Positions 1-8,844 of a DNA stretch of 64,000 bases are shown one piece after another (the first letter of the stretch is position 1; each line of letters starts with the position of its first letter). Origin of the DNA: Rhodobacterales bacterium (GTDB taxonomy: Bacteria; Pseudomonadota; Alphaproteobacteria; Rhizobiales; Stappiaceae); assembly GCA_008107755.1 (NCBI GenBank), contig VIRH01000097.1:62001-126000 (forward strand), read 5' to 3'. Position numbers and translations under genes: made by a program. A model generated the notes under the pieces. It saw only the letters and a list, made by a program, of their open reading frames with translations. It made no database searches and had not been told where the DNA came from.

Positions 1-120
1 ATTCTCGACGACTTCAAGGCCCAGCTCAGGGAAGGCGTCGCCCGTCCCGTCTTCGATCCGGCCCGCTTCCCGGATCTCGATGTCGACGCCACCGCATGGA
101 CCGGGAAGGCGCCCGACTAG
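1..120 (+). CDS. C-terminal end of an unidentified protein (partial)
   Basis: The first reading frame is open from base 1 to a TAG at 118-120 and encodes the last 39 residues of a protein, ending in WTGKAPD. An intrinsic terminator follows directly, which supports a real gene end. The fragment is too short and too poor in motifs for me to name the family. It is acidic and proline-containing, with no membrane segment. Confidence 0.6.
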   Translation: MLDDFKAQLREGVARPVFDPARFPDLDVDATAWTGKAPD

Positions 121-148
121 CCTCAAGGTCCTGAAACCTGAAAGATCA

Positions 149-175
149 GCGCGGCCACCGGCCGCGCTTTTCTTT
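149..175 (+). terminator. Intrinsic terminator after the partial gene
   Basis: A perfect 8-bp stem (GCGCGGCC / GGCCGCGC, loop ACC) is followed by TTTTCTTTGTT. It lies 28 bases after the stop at 118-120 and before the MAPEG gene, so it separates the two transcription units. Confidence 0.8.
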
Positions 176-234
176 GTTCCTCTCCTGTGATCCTCTTGTA
201 ACCGCATTTCCGGCAGCCAGAAGAGGCGCGCATC

Positions 235-762
235 ATGTCCCTTTCCACGAAACAGGCCGGCGTCCTGAGAGGCATGATCGCCGCGGTCGTCCTTTGCATT
301 ACCGGCCTCGGTGCCGGAGCGTTGCTCTTTCCGGTGCAATGGCTGCCGGACGCCGCCGCCACGGCCCGCCTTGCCTTCGCCGGAAGGTGCCTGCTGGTGC
401 TCTCGTTCTGGCTGCTGATCTCGATTGGAAGCCTCGCGCGCCACCGCTTCTTCACCCCGGCCGATATCGACGGAAGCGGCCTGACTGCCGGAACACAGGA
501 CGCGAAGGTTCTTCAGGCCGTCCTTCAAAACACTCTTGAGCAGAGCATTCTGGCCGCGCTGGTCTATCTGTCTTTCGCGGTGCTCGCCCCCGCCGCTCTG
601 CTGGGTGCGCTTCCGGCGGCCGTCGTCCTGTTTTCCTGCGGCCGCATCCTTTTCTGGCGCGGTTACGCGCAAGGAGCGGCGGCACGGTCGGCCGGCTTTG
701 CCATGACCTTCTATTCCACGGCTGTTCTGTTCATCGCATGCGTCGCCCTCACACTGACCTGA
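235..762 (+). CDS. MAPEG family membrane protein
   Basis: A 175-residue protein with four predicted hydrophobic segments (about 10-35, 45-65, 105-135 and 150-173). The stretch QNTLEQSILAALVYL and the later FWRGYA segment are typical of MAPEG proteins (membrane-associated proteins in eicosanoid and glutathione metabolism). Bacterial members are integral membrane proteins, some with glutathione-transferase activity; the substrate here cannot be read from sequence. The ATG at 235 follows an AAGAGG ribosome binding site. The exonuclease gene starts 21 bases downstream, so the two are probably cotranscribed. Confidence 0.8.
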   Translation: MSLSTKQAGVLRGMIAAVVLCITGLGAGALLFPVQWLPDAAATARLAFAGRCLLVLSFWLLISIGSLARHRFFTPADIDGSGLTAGTQDAKVLQAVLQNTLEQSILAALVYLSFAVLAPAALLGALPAAVVLFSCGRILFWRGYAQGAAARSAGFAMTFYSTAVLFIACVALTLT

Positions 763-783
763 CCAGCGGAGAAAGCTGCCCCC

Positions 784-1422
784 ATGCGCCACACGATCAT
801 TTTCGACTGCGAATTCCTGACCGCCCCGGGAGCCATGGCGCGCGGCTGGTGCGGCCCCCTGGACCCGGACCCATCCGTTGTCCAGATCGGCGCGGTGAAA
901 CTGTCGCTCGAGGCTGATTATCCGGTCCTCGAAACGCACAGCACGCTCATTCAGCCAAAGGACCGGTTCGGCGGCCAACCGACCCTCGATCCCTTCTTCA
1001 TCGAGTTGACGGGAATCACACAGCAGGCCGTCGATCAAGAAGGCATCAGCCATGCGGAGGCGCTTCGCCGGCTCGACGACTTTTCCGAAGGCGCCTCCCT
1101 CTGGTCCTGGGGAAAGGACGAACTGACGCTGCTGGCGATCAGCTGCTATGTGGAGAGCATCGCCGCCTTGATCCCCGCCAGCCGGTTCGGCAATGCCTGC
1201 GGTCTCCTTCTCAACGCCGGCATGCCCTACGACATCCTCCAGAAGACCACGAGCGGAGAGCTGGCGAATTATTACGGCGTTCAGGGGACCGCCCGTCGGC
1301 ACCATGATGCGCTGGACGACGCGATGTCGGTCACACTGACCCTCCAGCATCTTCTGCGCACGGGACGTCTTGACGGGGGCTCCTTCCGCCTGCCGCTCAC
1401 GGTGGCGCCGCCGACCGCTTGA
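784..1422 (+). CDS. 3'-5' exonuclease, DEDDh (RNase T/DnaQ-like) family
   Basis: A 212-residue protein. Exo motif I is FDCEF near residue 8 (catalytic Asp and Glu). A mid-protein D lies in the LWSWGKDE region, and motif III is HHDALDDA near residue 176, giving the DEDDh arrangement. The family removes nucleotides from the 3' ends of DNA or RNA using two metal ions. No accessory domain is present, so it is a stand-alone nuclease rather than a polymerase subunit; whether it acts on RNA or DNA is not visible. It lies 21 bases after the MAPEG gene, probably in one operon. No clear terminator follows. Confidence 0.8.
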   Translation: MRHTIIFDCEFLTAPGAMARGWCGPLDPDPSVVQIGAVKLSLEADYPVLETHSTLIQPKDRFGGQPTLDPFFIELTGITQQAVDQEGISHAEALRRLDDFSEGASLWSWGKDELTLLAISCYVESIAALIPASRFGNACGLLLNAGMPYDILQKTTSGELANYYGVQGTARRHHDALDDAMSVTLTLQHLLRTGRLDGGSFRLPLTVAPPTA

Positions 1423-1570
1423 GCGGCTCCGCAGAGCCTGCCATTCCCGCCGCGGGTTCCGGCTGATTCGCTGGCCTCACGTTCTCTCGACAAATCTTTC
1501 AAGTGCCGATCTGAAGATACGCCCGATATCTTCGTTTTCCCCGCCAGATTGGCAGGCGGCGCCTCATTCC

Positions 1571-1621
1571 GTTAACCTTTTTGACCCCTCATTCGTTATT
1601 TTCTGCGGACAAAAGGTTAAC
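1571..1621. repeat. Perfect 11-bp inverted repeat, candidate operator
   Basis: GTTAACCTTTT (1571-1581) and AAAAGGTTAAC (1611-1621) are perfect reverse complements separated by 29 bases. The pair lies in the 284-base gap between the exonuclease and the next small gene. GTTAACC resembles half of the alphaproteobacterial CtrA box (TTAA-N7-TTAA), but no full box is present. There is no T-run after the second arm, so a terminator is unlikely. The rest of the gap holds nothing else I recognise. Confidence 0.5.
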
Positions 1622-1706
1622 ACATCCCTATATTGGCATGGTGATTGCGACGTTTCAGGACAGGCAGCCTGATGCGTGCCATTCCGAAACAACGAGGCGT
1701 TCGTTC

Positions 1707-2042
1707 GTGCGAATAGATCCACTTTTGCTGTCAATCCGTGCCAATTTGGAGCGTGAGCGTCCCTTTTCAGGAGAGCGCGAACCTCGGCGCAGGGCGAGCT
1801 TTGCCAAGCATCTGCCTGTGGCGGTCGACCCGCCTCTGGAGCGCGAGCCGCAGTACGGATATGTCAGCCAGTACCGTCCGAATGCCGTCTTCCTTGCCCA
1901 TCTGATCGCAACCCGCGACACGGTGATTTACGGCGGCGAGAGCGAGCACACCCAGTCGATGACCGGTGCGAGCCGGTATCGCGCGACGGCCGCTTTGCCG
2001 CGCCGCCGCACCGCCGGCCGCCTGATCAACACCGAGCGCTGA
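1707..2042 (+). CDS. Small conserved-type hypothetical protein
   Basis: I chose the GTG at 1707 (111 residues) because GAGG lies about 9 bases upstream. In-frame ATGs at 1638 and 1581 would extend the protein, but 1581 lies inside the inverted repeat. The middle carries YRPNAVFLAHLIATRD and the C-terminus carries RYRATAALPRRR. To my recollection such a pattern (fLAhLiAt, later Yra) occurs in small uncharacterised rhizobial proteins. There is no signal peptide or membrane segment, and the protein is strongly basic. Function unknown. The next small gene downstream shows a faint version of the same pattern. Confidence 0.6.
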   Translation: MRIDPLLLSIRANLERERPFSGEREPRRRASFAKHLPVAVDPPLEREPQYGYVSQYRPNAVFLAHLIATRDTVIYGGESEHTQSMTGASRYRATAALPRRRTAGRLINTER

Positions 2043-2338
2043 GACCGGCGCTCGCCTCAATGCCTCCCGTCCGGCTCTCCTGAGCCTTCACGCCCATTCC
2101 GCTCGTTCCCGAACAGCTACGCCATCGGCCATTTCACGGCGGTGCGGGCGGGCTATCCCGATGCGAAAAAGCCGCCCCATACGATTTTTGGGAACGTTTT
2201 GCGTCCTCGATCATTTCTACAATATGTGATCTCGGGCACATCGCCGTCCGCAAGCGGGGATTAGCCTGAAACCAGATCCTGCAATAGCCGGAACTTCCGA
2301 GAAATGGTCCACGGACTGGACCGACACGGAGACCCAAG
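2043..2338. other. Intergenic region without recognised gene
   Basis: These 296 bases separate two small orphan genes. I see no convincing ORF, tRNA or strong terminator. A GGAAC occurs at 2191-2195, but no CGTT lies at the right distance, so it is not an EcfG promoter. The last bases carry a GGAG ribosome binding site for the gene at 2339. Confidence 0.4.
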
Positions 2339-2650
2339 ATGCGCGTGAGACCTGCTACGACAATTCCGTCTCTCGACAACTGGCGCAGGCCGGATGTCGA
2401 CGACGATGAGGGTGAGCACAAGACTGGGTCCGGCTATTTCTTTGCTATGAATGCGGCCACGACGCAGGAAGTGGCCCATTCACTCAACCGCGACAATTAT
2501 CACGGCTCACAGGCCGAATACGCCACGCAGTTGCTGGCCGGCCATCAGACATTTGCAGAGTCACAGATGGAACGCCGTCAGCATATCGACCTGTACGCTG
2601 CGGCCCCAGACGAAGACACCCATTCCCACACGGTCTCCCTGACAGCCTGA
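2339..2650 (+). CDS. Small hypothetical protein
   Basis: A 103-residue protein whose ATG at 2339 follows CGGAGACCCAAG, a fair ribosome binding site. It is hydrophilic and acidic at the N-terminus (DVDDDEGEH) with no membrane segment. The segment EYATQLLAGHQTF followed by MERRQHIDLYAA resembles, loosely, the fLAhLiAt...Yra pattern of the upstream small protein, so the two may be diverged relatives. Function unknown. It converges on the multicopper oxidase gene, whose stop lies 29 bases away. Confidence 0.5.
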   Translation: MRVRPATTIPSLDNWRRPDVDDDEGEHKTGSGYFFAMNAATTQEVAHSLNRDNYHGSQAEYATQLLAGHQTFAESQMERRQHIDLYAAAPDEDTHSHTVSLTA

Positions 2651-2679
2651 CCGCGCTGGCGCTCATTGTGCCATGCATG

Positions 2680-4065
2680 TCAGCCCTCGATCCTCAGAAA
2701 GCCGGCAAGTCCGGTTTTCTGGTGCTCGATGACATGGCAATGAAACGCCCAGTCGCCAGGATTGTCAGCCACCAGCGCCACATCCATCGTTTCTTCCCTC
2801 TGGAGCAGAGCGGTATCCGTCACCAGCGGCGGCACCTCGCGCTTGTTGGAGCGCAACAGCCGGAACGACACACCATGCAGATGAATCGGGTGGTCGTTCG
2901 GCGTCTCGTTCCGCAAACGCAGGATGTAGGACTTACCGAGTTTCATCGTCGCCAGCGGATCGAGCGGGCCGGGCACGTCGCCGAGCCACGGCGTCCGGTT
3001 GATCGACCAGAAGGTATAGCCCAGGGACCCGCAAATGCTCGCCCGCGGAGCATCGCCGCCGGGCGACCAGCCGAACACGAATTCCAGCACGTCTGCATTG
3101 GCGAGATCCGGAAGAGGCACCGGATTGGCGGGCAGTGGCTTCAACTCGCGCAGATCCCGTCCGGCAGTTGCGCCGCGCGGCCGGAAGCGTGCGAGAACCT
3201 TCGGCCCGCTCGACTTCATCAACACCAGTTCTGCAACGCTGTCTTCCCCGTCCGGAACCCGCAGCGCCACATCCGCGCGCTGTCCGGGCGCAAGCTGGAT
3301 GTCGCGAGCCGGGACAGGCTGCGGCAACGGCATGGAATCGAGCGCGACCACCACAGCCTCCGCGCCGCGGATTGCATAGGTGCCGACGCGGGTCAGATCG
3401 GTAACAGCAAGACGCAGGCGCACGAGGCTGCCCGCCTCCAGCTCGTAGTCCGGCTCGACCTTCCAGTTGACGGTGGAAACCGTGCCGAGCGTCCCGCCCC
3501 GCGCGGCATTGCGGGGCTTGTAGAAATCGATGAACTGACCGTCCCCGCCGAGCCTGAAATCCCGGATGTTGAGCGGCAGGTCCCGATCAAAACCGGGATC
3601 CTCCGCCTCCTCAACCACCAGCACACCCGTCATGCCGCGCGCAATCTGCTCGAGCGTGTTGCAGTGAGGGTGATACCAGAATGTCCCGGCATCCGGCGGC
3701 GTGAACGCGTAGCGAAGCGTCTGCCCACCCTCGATCGGGTTCTGCGTCAGATAAGGCACGCCATCCATATGGTTGGGGATCCTGAGACCGTGCCAGTGCA
3801 CGGTCGAGGCTTCGTCCAGCGCATTGGTGACGTCAATCGCACATTCCGCGCCCTGCTTCAGACGAAGCACAGGTGGCACGCCGTCCGGCGTGAAACTCAT
3901 CATGTTGCGGGTGACCGTATCCGGGACGATCCCGTGATCAAGGGAAGACAGCGTCAGCGCATGATTGGCAGCCTGCGCGCTGCCTGCAACCAGCCCGCCA
4001 GCGGCAAATGCCGCCGCGGTTCCTGCACTGCCGAGCAGGAATTCTCTACGTGAAAGGCCGAACAT
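2680..4065 (-). CDS. Multicopper oxidase, Tat-exported
   Basis: A 461-residue periplasmic copper oxidase. The N-terminus carries a twin-arginine signal (SRREFLLG, residues 5-12, then a hydrophobic stretch to about 33). All four copper-binding blocks are present: HWHG (90-93), WYHPHC (130-135), HPIHLHG (392-398) and HCHVIEH (442-448), implying type 1, 2 and 3 coppers in three cupredoxin domains. The position usually held by the axial type-1 Met is Leu (about 453), as in high-potential laccases. The family oxidises phenols or metal ions and reduces O2 to water; no Met-rich loop typical of CueO is seen. The gene stands alone. Confidence 0.88.
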   Translation of the reverse strand: MFGLSRREFLLGSAGTAAAFAAGGLVAGSAQAANHALTLSSLDHGIVPDTVTRNMMSFTPDGVPPVLRLKQGAECAIDVTNALDEASTVHWHGLRIPNHMDGVPYLTQNPIEGGQTLRYAFTPPDAGTFWYHPHCNTLEQIARGMTGVLVVEEAEDPGFDRDLPLNIRDFRLGGDGQFIDFYKPRNAARGGTLGTVSTVNWKVEPDYELEAGSLVRLRLAVTDLTRVGTYAIRGAEAVVVALDSMPLPQPVPARDIQLAPGQRADVALRVPDGEDSVAELVLMKSSGPKVLARFRPRGATAGRDLRELKPLPANPVPLPDLANADVLEFVFGWSPGGDAPRASICGSLGYTFWSINRTPWLGDVPGPLDPLATMKLGKSYILRLRNETPNDHPIHLHGVSFRLLRSNKREVPPLVTDTALLQREETMDVALVADNPGDWAFHCHVIEHQKTGLAGFLRIEG

Positions 4066-4274
4066 TCTGGCACCTTCTGATATGGGCGCGTCCGGGGTGA
4101 AGTGAACACCCTCGACCCACTGGACTGCAACGTGCGTTTTGACGCGGGCAGATCCCCTGTCGCGCCGGGTGAGGGGTCAGAAATTGACTGACCTGTCGCA
4201 AGGCTTGCGCCCTCACCCTGGCTCTCTTTCATGCGCAGAAACAGCCGAACCGGCCGGACCTGCGCCAGCTATGG

Positions 4275-5870
4275 TCAATAGCCTGCCGCGTGGCCGTCCT
4301 TGCGGGGGTCGGATCCGGCCGTCAGGAGATGACGCGCTTTCTCGATCATGATGGCCTGGCTGCCGCCGATCGGGCCGGCGGCCGGAACAACCGTGTGGCC
4401 GAGTGCGCTCAAGCCCTGGATCGTTGAGGCGGGAATGAACTTTTCCGCTTCCAGATCGTGGCTCTTCAGGTCGAAGAACATGCGCGGGAAATCGATCGCC
4501 GCCTGAACATCCATGCCGTAGTCGATGATGTTGGTCAGCACATGGGCGTGACCGCACGCCTGGTAGTGACCGCCCATGACCCCGAAGGAGAGGAACGGCG
4601 AACCGTTTTTCAGCACCATCGCCGGAATGATCGTGTGCATCGGCCGCTTGCCGCCGTCGATGGAATTGGCAAAGCCGGGCGCTGCCCGGAACGACTTGCC
4701 GCGGCAGTGCAGAAGCACCCCACTTTCCGGAGCAACAATACCGCTGCCGAAGTCGCTGAAGAGCGAGTTGATGAAGGAGACCGCGAGGCCATCCTTGTCC
4801 ACCACCGAAATGTAGACGGTGTCGGTCTGCGGCGCGAGCGCCCCGTCCGGCACGCTCGCCATGCGCTTGTCGAGACTGACTTGCGCCGCGAGCTTGTCAA
4901 TGTAATCGCCGTTGATGAGCCGGGTATGGCAGACATCCATGTGGCCCGGGTCTGCGACGAAGCGGTCGCGCACCGCATAGGCCAGCCGCGCCGCTTCCAT
5001 TTCCAGGTGAAACCGCTCAGGCCCGATCGGATCGAGACTTTCCAGATCGAATTTTTCCAGAATCCCCAGCATGATCAGGGCAACGACGCCCTGGCCGTTG
5101 GGTGGAAGCTCCGCGACAGTGTGGCCCTTGTAGTCGCGCATCACGGGCGAAACCGCCGTGGTGTGGCAGGCGGCGAGATCCTCCTGCGTCATCACACCGC
5201 CATGCGATTTCAGCGTCGCGACGATGTCATCGGCAATCGGGCCGGTATAGAAGGCATCCGCGCCACCTTCGGCAATCGCCTCCAGCGTATCCGCAAGACG
5301 TGGGTACTTCAGGATCGTTCCGACGCTCGGCGCCGCGCCCTTGACCAGATAGGAGGCTGCGGATACGGGATCGGACGCCAGCTTGTCGACGGATTTCACC
5401 CAGTCGTGCGCGACGCGCGGGGACACCGGAAAACCGTCGCGCGCATATTGCACCGAGCGCTTGAAGAGGTCCTTGAAATTGCGGGTTCCGTGCGCCTTCA
5501 GCAGCGTTTCCCAAGCGCGCACCGCACCGGGCACCGTAACCGCATGAGGAGATGTATCGTCAATCTCGCTGACACCGAGGTCTGCGAGCTTTTGCGGCGT
5601 TGCGGCGCGCGGAGCCGCACCCGACCCGTTGAACCCCGTCAGACGGCCGTCGGGTTCCATCACGATGGCGAAGCAGTCGCCGCCGATGCCGGTCATATGA
5701 GGCTCGACCACGCACTGCACGGCAACGGCCGCTATGGCCGCGTCGACCGCATTGCCGCCGTTCTGAAGAACTTCGATCGCTGCACTTGTCGCAAGTGGAT
5801 GAGAGGTTGCCGCAGCTGCTTCGCGGGCAAAGACCGGAGACCGGCCAGGCACCTGAAAATCACGCTTCAC
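4275..5870 (-). CDS. ggt: Gamma-glutamyltransferase family protein
   Basis: A 531-residue Ntn-hydrolase of the gamma-glutamyltranspeptidase family, which cleaves gamma-glutamyl bonds such as that of glutathione. The N-terminal part carries SHPLATSAAIEVLQNGGNAVDAA and VEPHMTGIGGD. The autoprocessing nucleophile is the first Thr of TDTVYISVVD (about residue 348), followed by the conserved SLFSDFGSG block. I prefer the GTG at 5870 (VKRDFQVPGRSP), where family similarity begins and GGGGG precedes it; an ATG at 6014 would add 48 unlike residues. No signal peptide is evident from this start, so a cytoplasmic member is possible. It lies upstream of, and on the same strand as, the multicopper oxidase, with a 209-base gap holding no recognised feature. 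Confidence 0.88.
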   Translation of the reverse strand: MKRDFQVPGRSPVFAREAAAATSHPLATSAAIEVLQNGGNAVDAAIAAVAVQCVVEPHMTGIGGDCFAIVMEPDGRLTGFNGSGAAPRAATPQKLADLGVSEIDDTSPHAVTVPGAVRAWETLLKAHGTRNFKDLFKRSVQYARDGFPVSPRVAHDWVKSVDKLASDPVSAASYLVKGAAPSVGTILKYPRLADTLEAIAEGGADAFYTGPIADDIVATLKSHGGVMTQEDLAACHTTAVSPVMRDYKGHTVAELPPNGQGVVALIMLGILEKFDLESLDPIGPERFHLEMEAARLAYAVRDRFVADPGHMDVCHTRLINGDYIDKLAAQVSLDKRMASVPDGALAPQTDTVYISVVDKDGLAVSFINSLFSDFGSGIVAPESGVLLHCRGKSFRAAPGFANSIDGGKRPMHTIIPAMVLKNGSPFLSFGVMGGHYQACGHAHVLTNIIDYGMDVQAAIDFPRMFFDLKSHDLEAEKFIPASTIQGLSALGHTVVPAAGPIGGSQAIMIEKARHLLTAGSDPRKDGHAAGY

Positions 5871-6139
5871 CGAATTGCCCCCAGCCCTGATACATCCATT
5901 TTTTCCATTCCACTCTAGAAGCTTGTCGAGAAACGGGCCTATTCGACCCGACGCGGTTTTGATAGCAAAGCCCAATGCGGACAGCACATTAAGGAGAAGT
6001 CGGCAAATGCGCAAACCCGTCGCGACTTGCCGAAGGCCCCTTGCCGCATGTGCGGCCGCAGCTCGTCACGAGTTGCACGGCACCCGGATAGGGTGCAGGA
6101 CAGACACCCCGATATGAACCATCGGATGGGAGATAATCA

Positions 6140-6574
6140 ATGGCAATTGGCATGACACTTTCAACGGCAGAGACCATCATTGCTGCCGCTATCGAAAAGG
6201 CCGCGGACCTGAAACTGAAACCGCTGACGGTGGTGGTGCTCGATGCCGGGGGCCACGCGGTCGCCCTCAAGCGTCAGGACGGATCCTCGATCATGCGCCC
6301 GCAGATCGCGACCGGCAAGGCCGTGGGCGCCCTCGCCGTCGGCACCGGCACCCGCTGGCTGAACGCCAACGCGGAAACACGCCCGCATTTCGTCAACGCC
6401 CTCAACGGTGCTTCCGGCGGCGCGATCATTCCCGTACCGGGCGGCGTCCTGATCCGGGATGCCAGCGGTGAAACCGTTGGCGCGGTCGGCATCACCGGCG
6501 ACACGTCCGACAATGACGAAGCCTGCGCGGTAGCAGGTGTCGAGGCGGCCGGACTGACCGCCGACTGCGGCTAA
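6140..6574 (+). CDS. GlcG/HbpS family heme-binding-type protein
   Basis: A 144-residue single-domain protein of the GlcG/HbpS (formerly DUF336) family. Hallmarks are PLTVVVLDAGGHAVALKRQDG near the N-terminus, IATGKAVGAL, the glycine-rich IIPVPGGVLI and GAVGITGDTSDNDEACA. Some members bind heme or corrinoids and others sit in glycolate or diol operons; the ligand here is unknown. A GGGAGATAATCA ribosome binding site precedes the ATG. It is divergent from the gamma-glutamyltransferase gene and convergent with phaR. Confidence 0.85.
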   Translation: MAIGMTLSTAETIIAAAIEKAADLKLKPLTVVVLDAGGHAVALKRQDGSSIMRPQIATGKAVGALAVGTGTRWLNANAETRPHFVNALNGASGGAIIPVPGGVLIRDASGETVGAVGITGDTSDNDEACAVAGVEAAGLTADCG

Positions 6575-6589
6575 CTGCCGCTGAGCCTG

Positions 6590-6627
6590 AAAGAAAGTGC
6601 CCTAAGCCGGACGCTCCGGCATAGGGC
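6590..6627 (-). terminator. Hairpin between convergent glcG-like gene and phaR
   Basis: A long stem, GCCCTAAGCCGGA (6599-6611) pairing with TCCGGCATAGGGC (6615-6627), has one mismatch and a 3-base loop. On the minus strand it is followed by ACTTTCTTTC, so it probably ends phaR transcription. The T-run is weak, so it may simply insulate the two convergent genes. Confidence 0.6.
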
Positions 6628-6642
6628 CGACATCCCGCGGGA

Positions 6643-7227
6643 TTATTTGTCGGATAGCTTGTTGATCTTCTGCTGCATCTCGGCAAGCTGGCGCTTCATG
6701 TCGTCAAGATCCGTGGAAGCGGCGGGCGTATCGCTTTTCGCACCTGCCGTCGGAGCTGCACCGCCGGTCGCTTCGCCGGTCGGAAAGGGCATGAACATCT
6801 TCATTGCCCGCTCGAACATCTCGGTATTGCGCTTGACCTGATCCTCGATCGCTTCGAAGGCCGTTGCCCCGAAGGCATCGCTCATCTGGGAGCGGAGCTT
6901 TTCCTGCTCCTTGGTGAGCGAGGTCATCGAATACTCGAGAAAGCTGGGCACGAGGCCCTGCATGCTGTCACCGTAAAACCGGATCAGCTGGCGCAGGAAT
7001 GCGACCGGCAGCAGGTTCTGCCCCTTGCCTTCCTGTTCGAAAATGATCTGCGTCAGAACCGAGCGGGTGATGTCCTCGCCGGACTTCGCGTCGAATACGA
7101 CAAAATCCTCCTCCCCTTTCACCATCACCGCAAGGTCCTCAAGCGTGACATAGGTGCTGGTGCCCGTGTTGTAGAGTCGCCGGTTGGCGTATTTCTTGAT
7201 GATTGTTGGCTCGCTCGTCTTGGCCAT
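6643..7227 (-). CDS. phaR: Polyhydroxyalkanoate synthesis repressor PhaR
   Basis: A 194-residue transcription regulator. Residues 8-67 form the PHB/PHA accumulation regulator DNA-binding domain (IIKKYANRRLYNTGTSTYV), and about 72-112 form the second domain with FYGDSMQGLVPSFLEYSM. The C-terminus is an Ala/Pro linker followed by a predicted coiled coil (LDDMKRQLAEMQQKINKL). PhaR represses phasin and synthesis genes and is released by binding nascent polyhydroxybutyrate granules. It is divergent from phaA-phaB, the expected neighbours, with a shared 317-base control region. Confidence 0.96.
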   Translation of the reverse strand: MAKTSEPTIIKKYANRRLYNTGTSTYVTLEDLAVMVKGEEDFVVFDAKSGEDITRSVLTQIIFEQEGKGQNLLPVAFLRQLIRFYGDSMQGLVPSFLEYSMTSLTKEQEKLRSQMSDAFGATAFEAIEDQVKRNTEMFERAMKMFMPFPTGEATGGAAPTAGAKSDTPAASTDLDDMKRQLAEMQQKINKLSDK

Positions 7228-7544
7228 CCGTCACTTCCGCCTATCAGCCCTAAGGCACGAACGGGAACCGCTCCCGCTCTGGTTTCCCATTTGACGACAA
7301 AGCCTTCGCAGCCCTGTCATCTCCTCCACTCAAGAGACTAAGCCAATCGTATCGGATCGTGCCACCCTTTTTATGTGCAACGACGAAAGGATGACCACGC
7401 AGACGCGAAAACAAGCCGCATATAGGGAGTGATACTGTTGACACAACTGCGACCCCGGTTTCTAGTCCATGCATCATCAAGGACACAGATGCCCCAGCGG
7501 CTCCAGTCCTATAAGGCCCTAGCAGCCCAGTCCGGGAGAGTATC
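7228..7544. other. phaR-phaA divergent control region
   Basis: A 317-base non-coding gap between the divergent phaR and phaA starts. It contains a -35/-10-like pair directed at phaA (see 7438-7466). TGC- and GCA-containing words are scattered between 7374 and 7480, which is the kind of sequence PhaR contacts in other alphaproteobacteria, but I cannot define a precise operator. Confidence 0.4.
7438..7466 (+). promoter_or_regulatory. Possible housekeeping promoter for phaA
   Basis: TTGACA (7438-7443) is separated by 17 bases from TCTAGT (7461-7466). The -35 matches the sigma-70 consensus exactly and the -10 matches at four of six positions. It would give an 5' untranslated region of about 70-75 bases before the phaA ATG. 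This is prediction only. Confidence 0.4.
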
Positions 7545-8726
7545 ATGAGCGCTTCAACAGATATCGTAATCGTCAGTGCAACCCGCACACCCGTCGGCTC
7601 TTTCAACGGGGAATTTGCCTCCGTCCCGGCGCATGAACTGGGTGCTGCGGTCATGAAATCCGCAATGGAACAGGCAGGCGTGGACGCCGCAGACATCGAC
7701 GAAGTCGTCTTCGGCCAGGTCCTCACCGCAGCGCAGGGCCAGAACCCGGCGCGTCAGGCAGCGATCCTTGCAGGGATTCCTGACAGCGCGACCGCCTGGG
7801 TGCTCAACCAGGTCTGCGGTTCGGGCCTGCGCACGGTTGCCATCGCAGCGCAGCAGATCCAGACCGGCGACGCCACCATCATGATGGCCGGCGGCCAGGA
7901 AAACATGTCGATGTCCCCCCATGCCGCGCCCATGCGTAACGGCTACAAGATGGGCGACTACAAGATGATCGATACGATGATCAAGGACGGCCTGTGGGAC
8001 GCCTTCAACGGCTACCACATGGGCCAGACCGCCGAGAACGTCGCCGAAAAATGGCAGATCAGCCGGGAGCAGCAGGACGAATTCGCAGTGGCCTCCCAGA
8101 ACAAGGCAGAAGCTGCGCAGAAGGCCGGAAAGTTCAAGGACGAGATCACACCGGTCACGGTCAAGGAGCGCAAGGGCGAGCGTATCGTGGAAGACGATGA
8201 ATACATCCGCCACGGTGCAACCCTTGACAGTGTCACCAAGCTTCGCCCGGCCTTCACCAAGGACGGGTCCGTGACCGCCGCCAACGCCTCGGGCATCAAC
8301 GACGGCGCCGCGGCCATTCTGGTCATGAGCGCTGCCGAGGCGGAAAAACGCGGCCTGAAACCACTTGCCCGGATCGCATCCTGGGCAACCGCCGGTGTCG
8401 ACCCGGCCGTGATGGGGTCCGGCCCGATCCCGGCGTCCCGCAAGGCACTGGAAAAAGCCGGCTGGTCCGCATCGGACCTTGATCTGGTGGAAGCCAACGA
8501 GGCCTTTGCCGCACAGGCTTGCGCGGTCAACAAGGACATGGGCTGGAACCCGGACATCGTGAACGTCAATGGCGGCGCGATCGCCATCGGTCACCCGATC
8601 GGAGCCTCCGGCGCCCGCATCCTGACCACGCTGCTGCATGAGATGGGCCGCCGCGACGCCAAGAAAGGCCTTGCGACCCTGTGCATCGGCGGCGGCATGG
8701 GCGTTGCCATGTGTCTGGAGCGCTGA
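7545..8726 (+). CDS. phaA: Acetyl-CoA C-acetyltransferase (beta-ketothiolase)
   Basis: A 393-residue biosynthetic thiolase condensing two acetyl-CoA to acetoacetyl-CoA, the first step of polyhydroxybutyrate synthesis. The acyl-accepting cysteine is C91 in [10 protein letters not shown]350 lies in GHPIGASG and C380 in CIGGGMG, completing the Cys-His-Cys site. The length matches the family. The start at 7545 follows GGGAGAG. It is transcribed with phaB and is divergent from phaR. Confidence 0.96.
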   Translation: MSASTDIVIVSATRTPVGSFNGEFASVPAHELGAAVMKSAMEQAGVDAADIDEVVFGQVLTAAQGQNPARQAAILAGIPDSATAWVLNQVCGSGLRTVAIAAQQIQTGDATIMMAGGQENMSMSPHAAPMRNGYKMGDYKMIDTMIKDGLWDAFNGYHMGQTAENVAEKWQISREQQDEFAVASQNKAEAAQKAGKFKDEITPVTVKERKGERIVEDDEYIRHGATLDSVTKLRPAFTKDGSVTAANASGINDGAAAILVMSAAEAEKRGLKPLARIASWATAGVDPAVMGSGPIPASRKALEKAGWSASDLDLVEANEAFAAQACAVNKDMGWNPDIVNVNGGAIAIGHPIGASGARILTTLLHEMGRRDAKKGLATLCIGGGMGVAMCLER

Positions 8727-8844
8727 TCATAAGCTTGAAGTGGCGCATGGCCGGAAGACCCCGGCCATGCGCCGAAGACGACATTTCATTCAGTCATTCA
8801 AGAGCTCGAAAGGGCCGCAACTTGTAGTCAGGAGGAGAAGGGTA

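Noticed and set aside
2191-2195. GGAAC as a third EcfG promoter
   Set aside because: No CGTT at 16-17 bases downstream.
2668-4053. 461-codon open frame antisense to the multicopper oxidase
   Set aside because: It mirrors the oxidase gene, has Arg/His/Gln-rich composition without domains, and the opposite strand carries all the copper motifs.
4458-5918. 486-codon open frame antisense to ggt
   Set aside because: Typical GC-rich antisense shadow; no family signature, while ggt on the other strand is complete.
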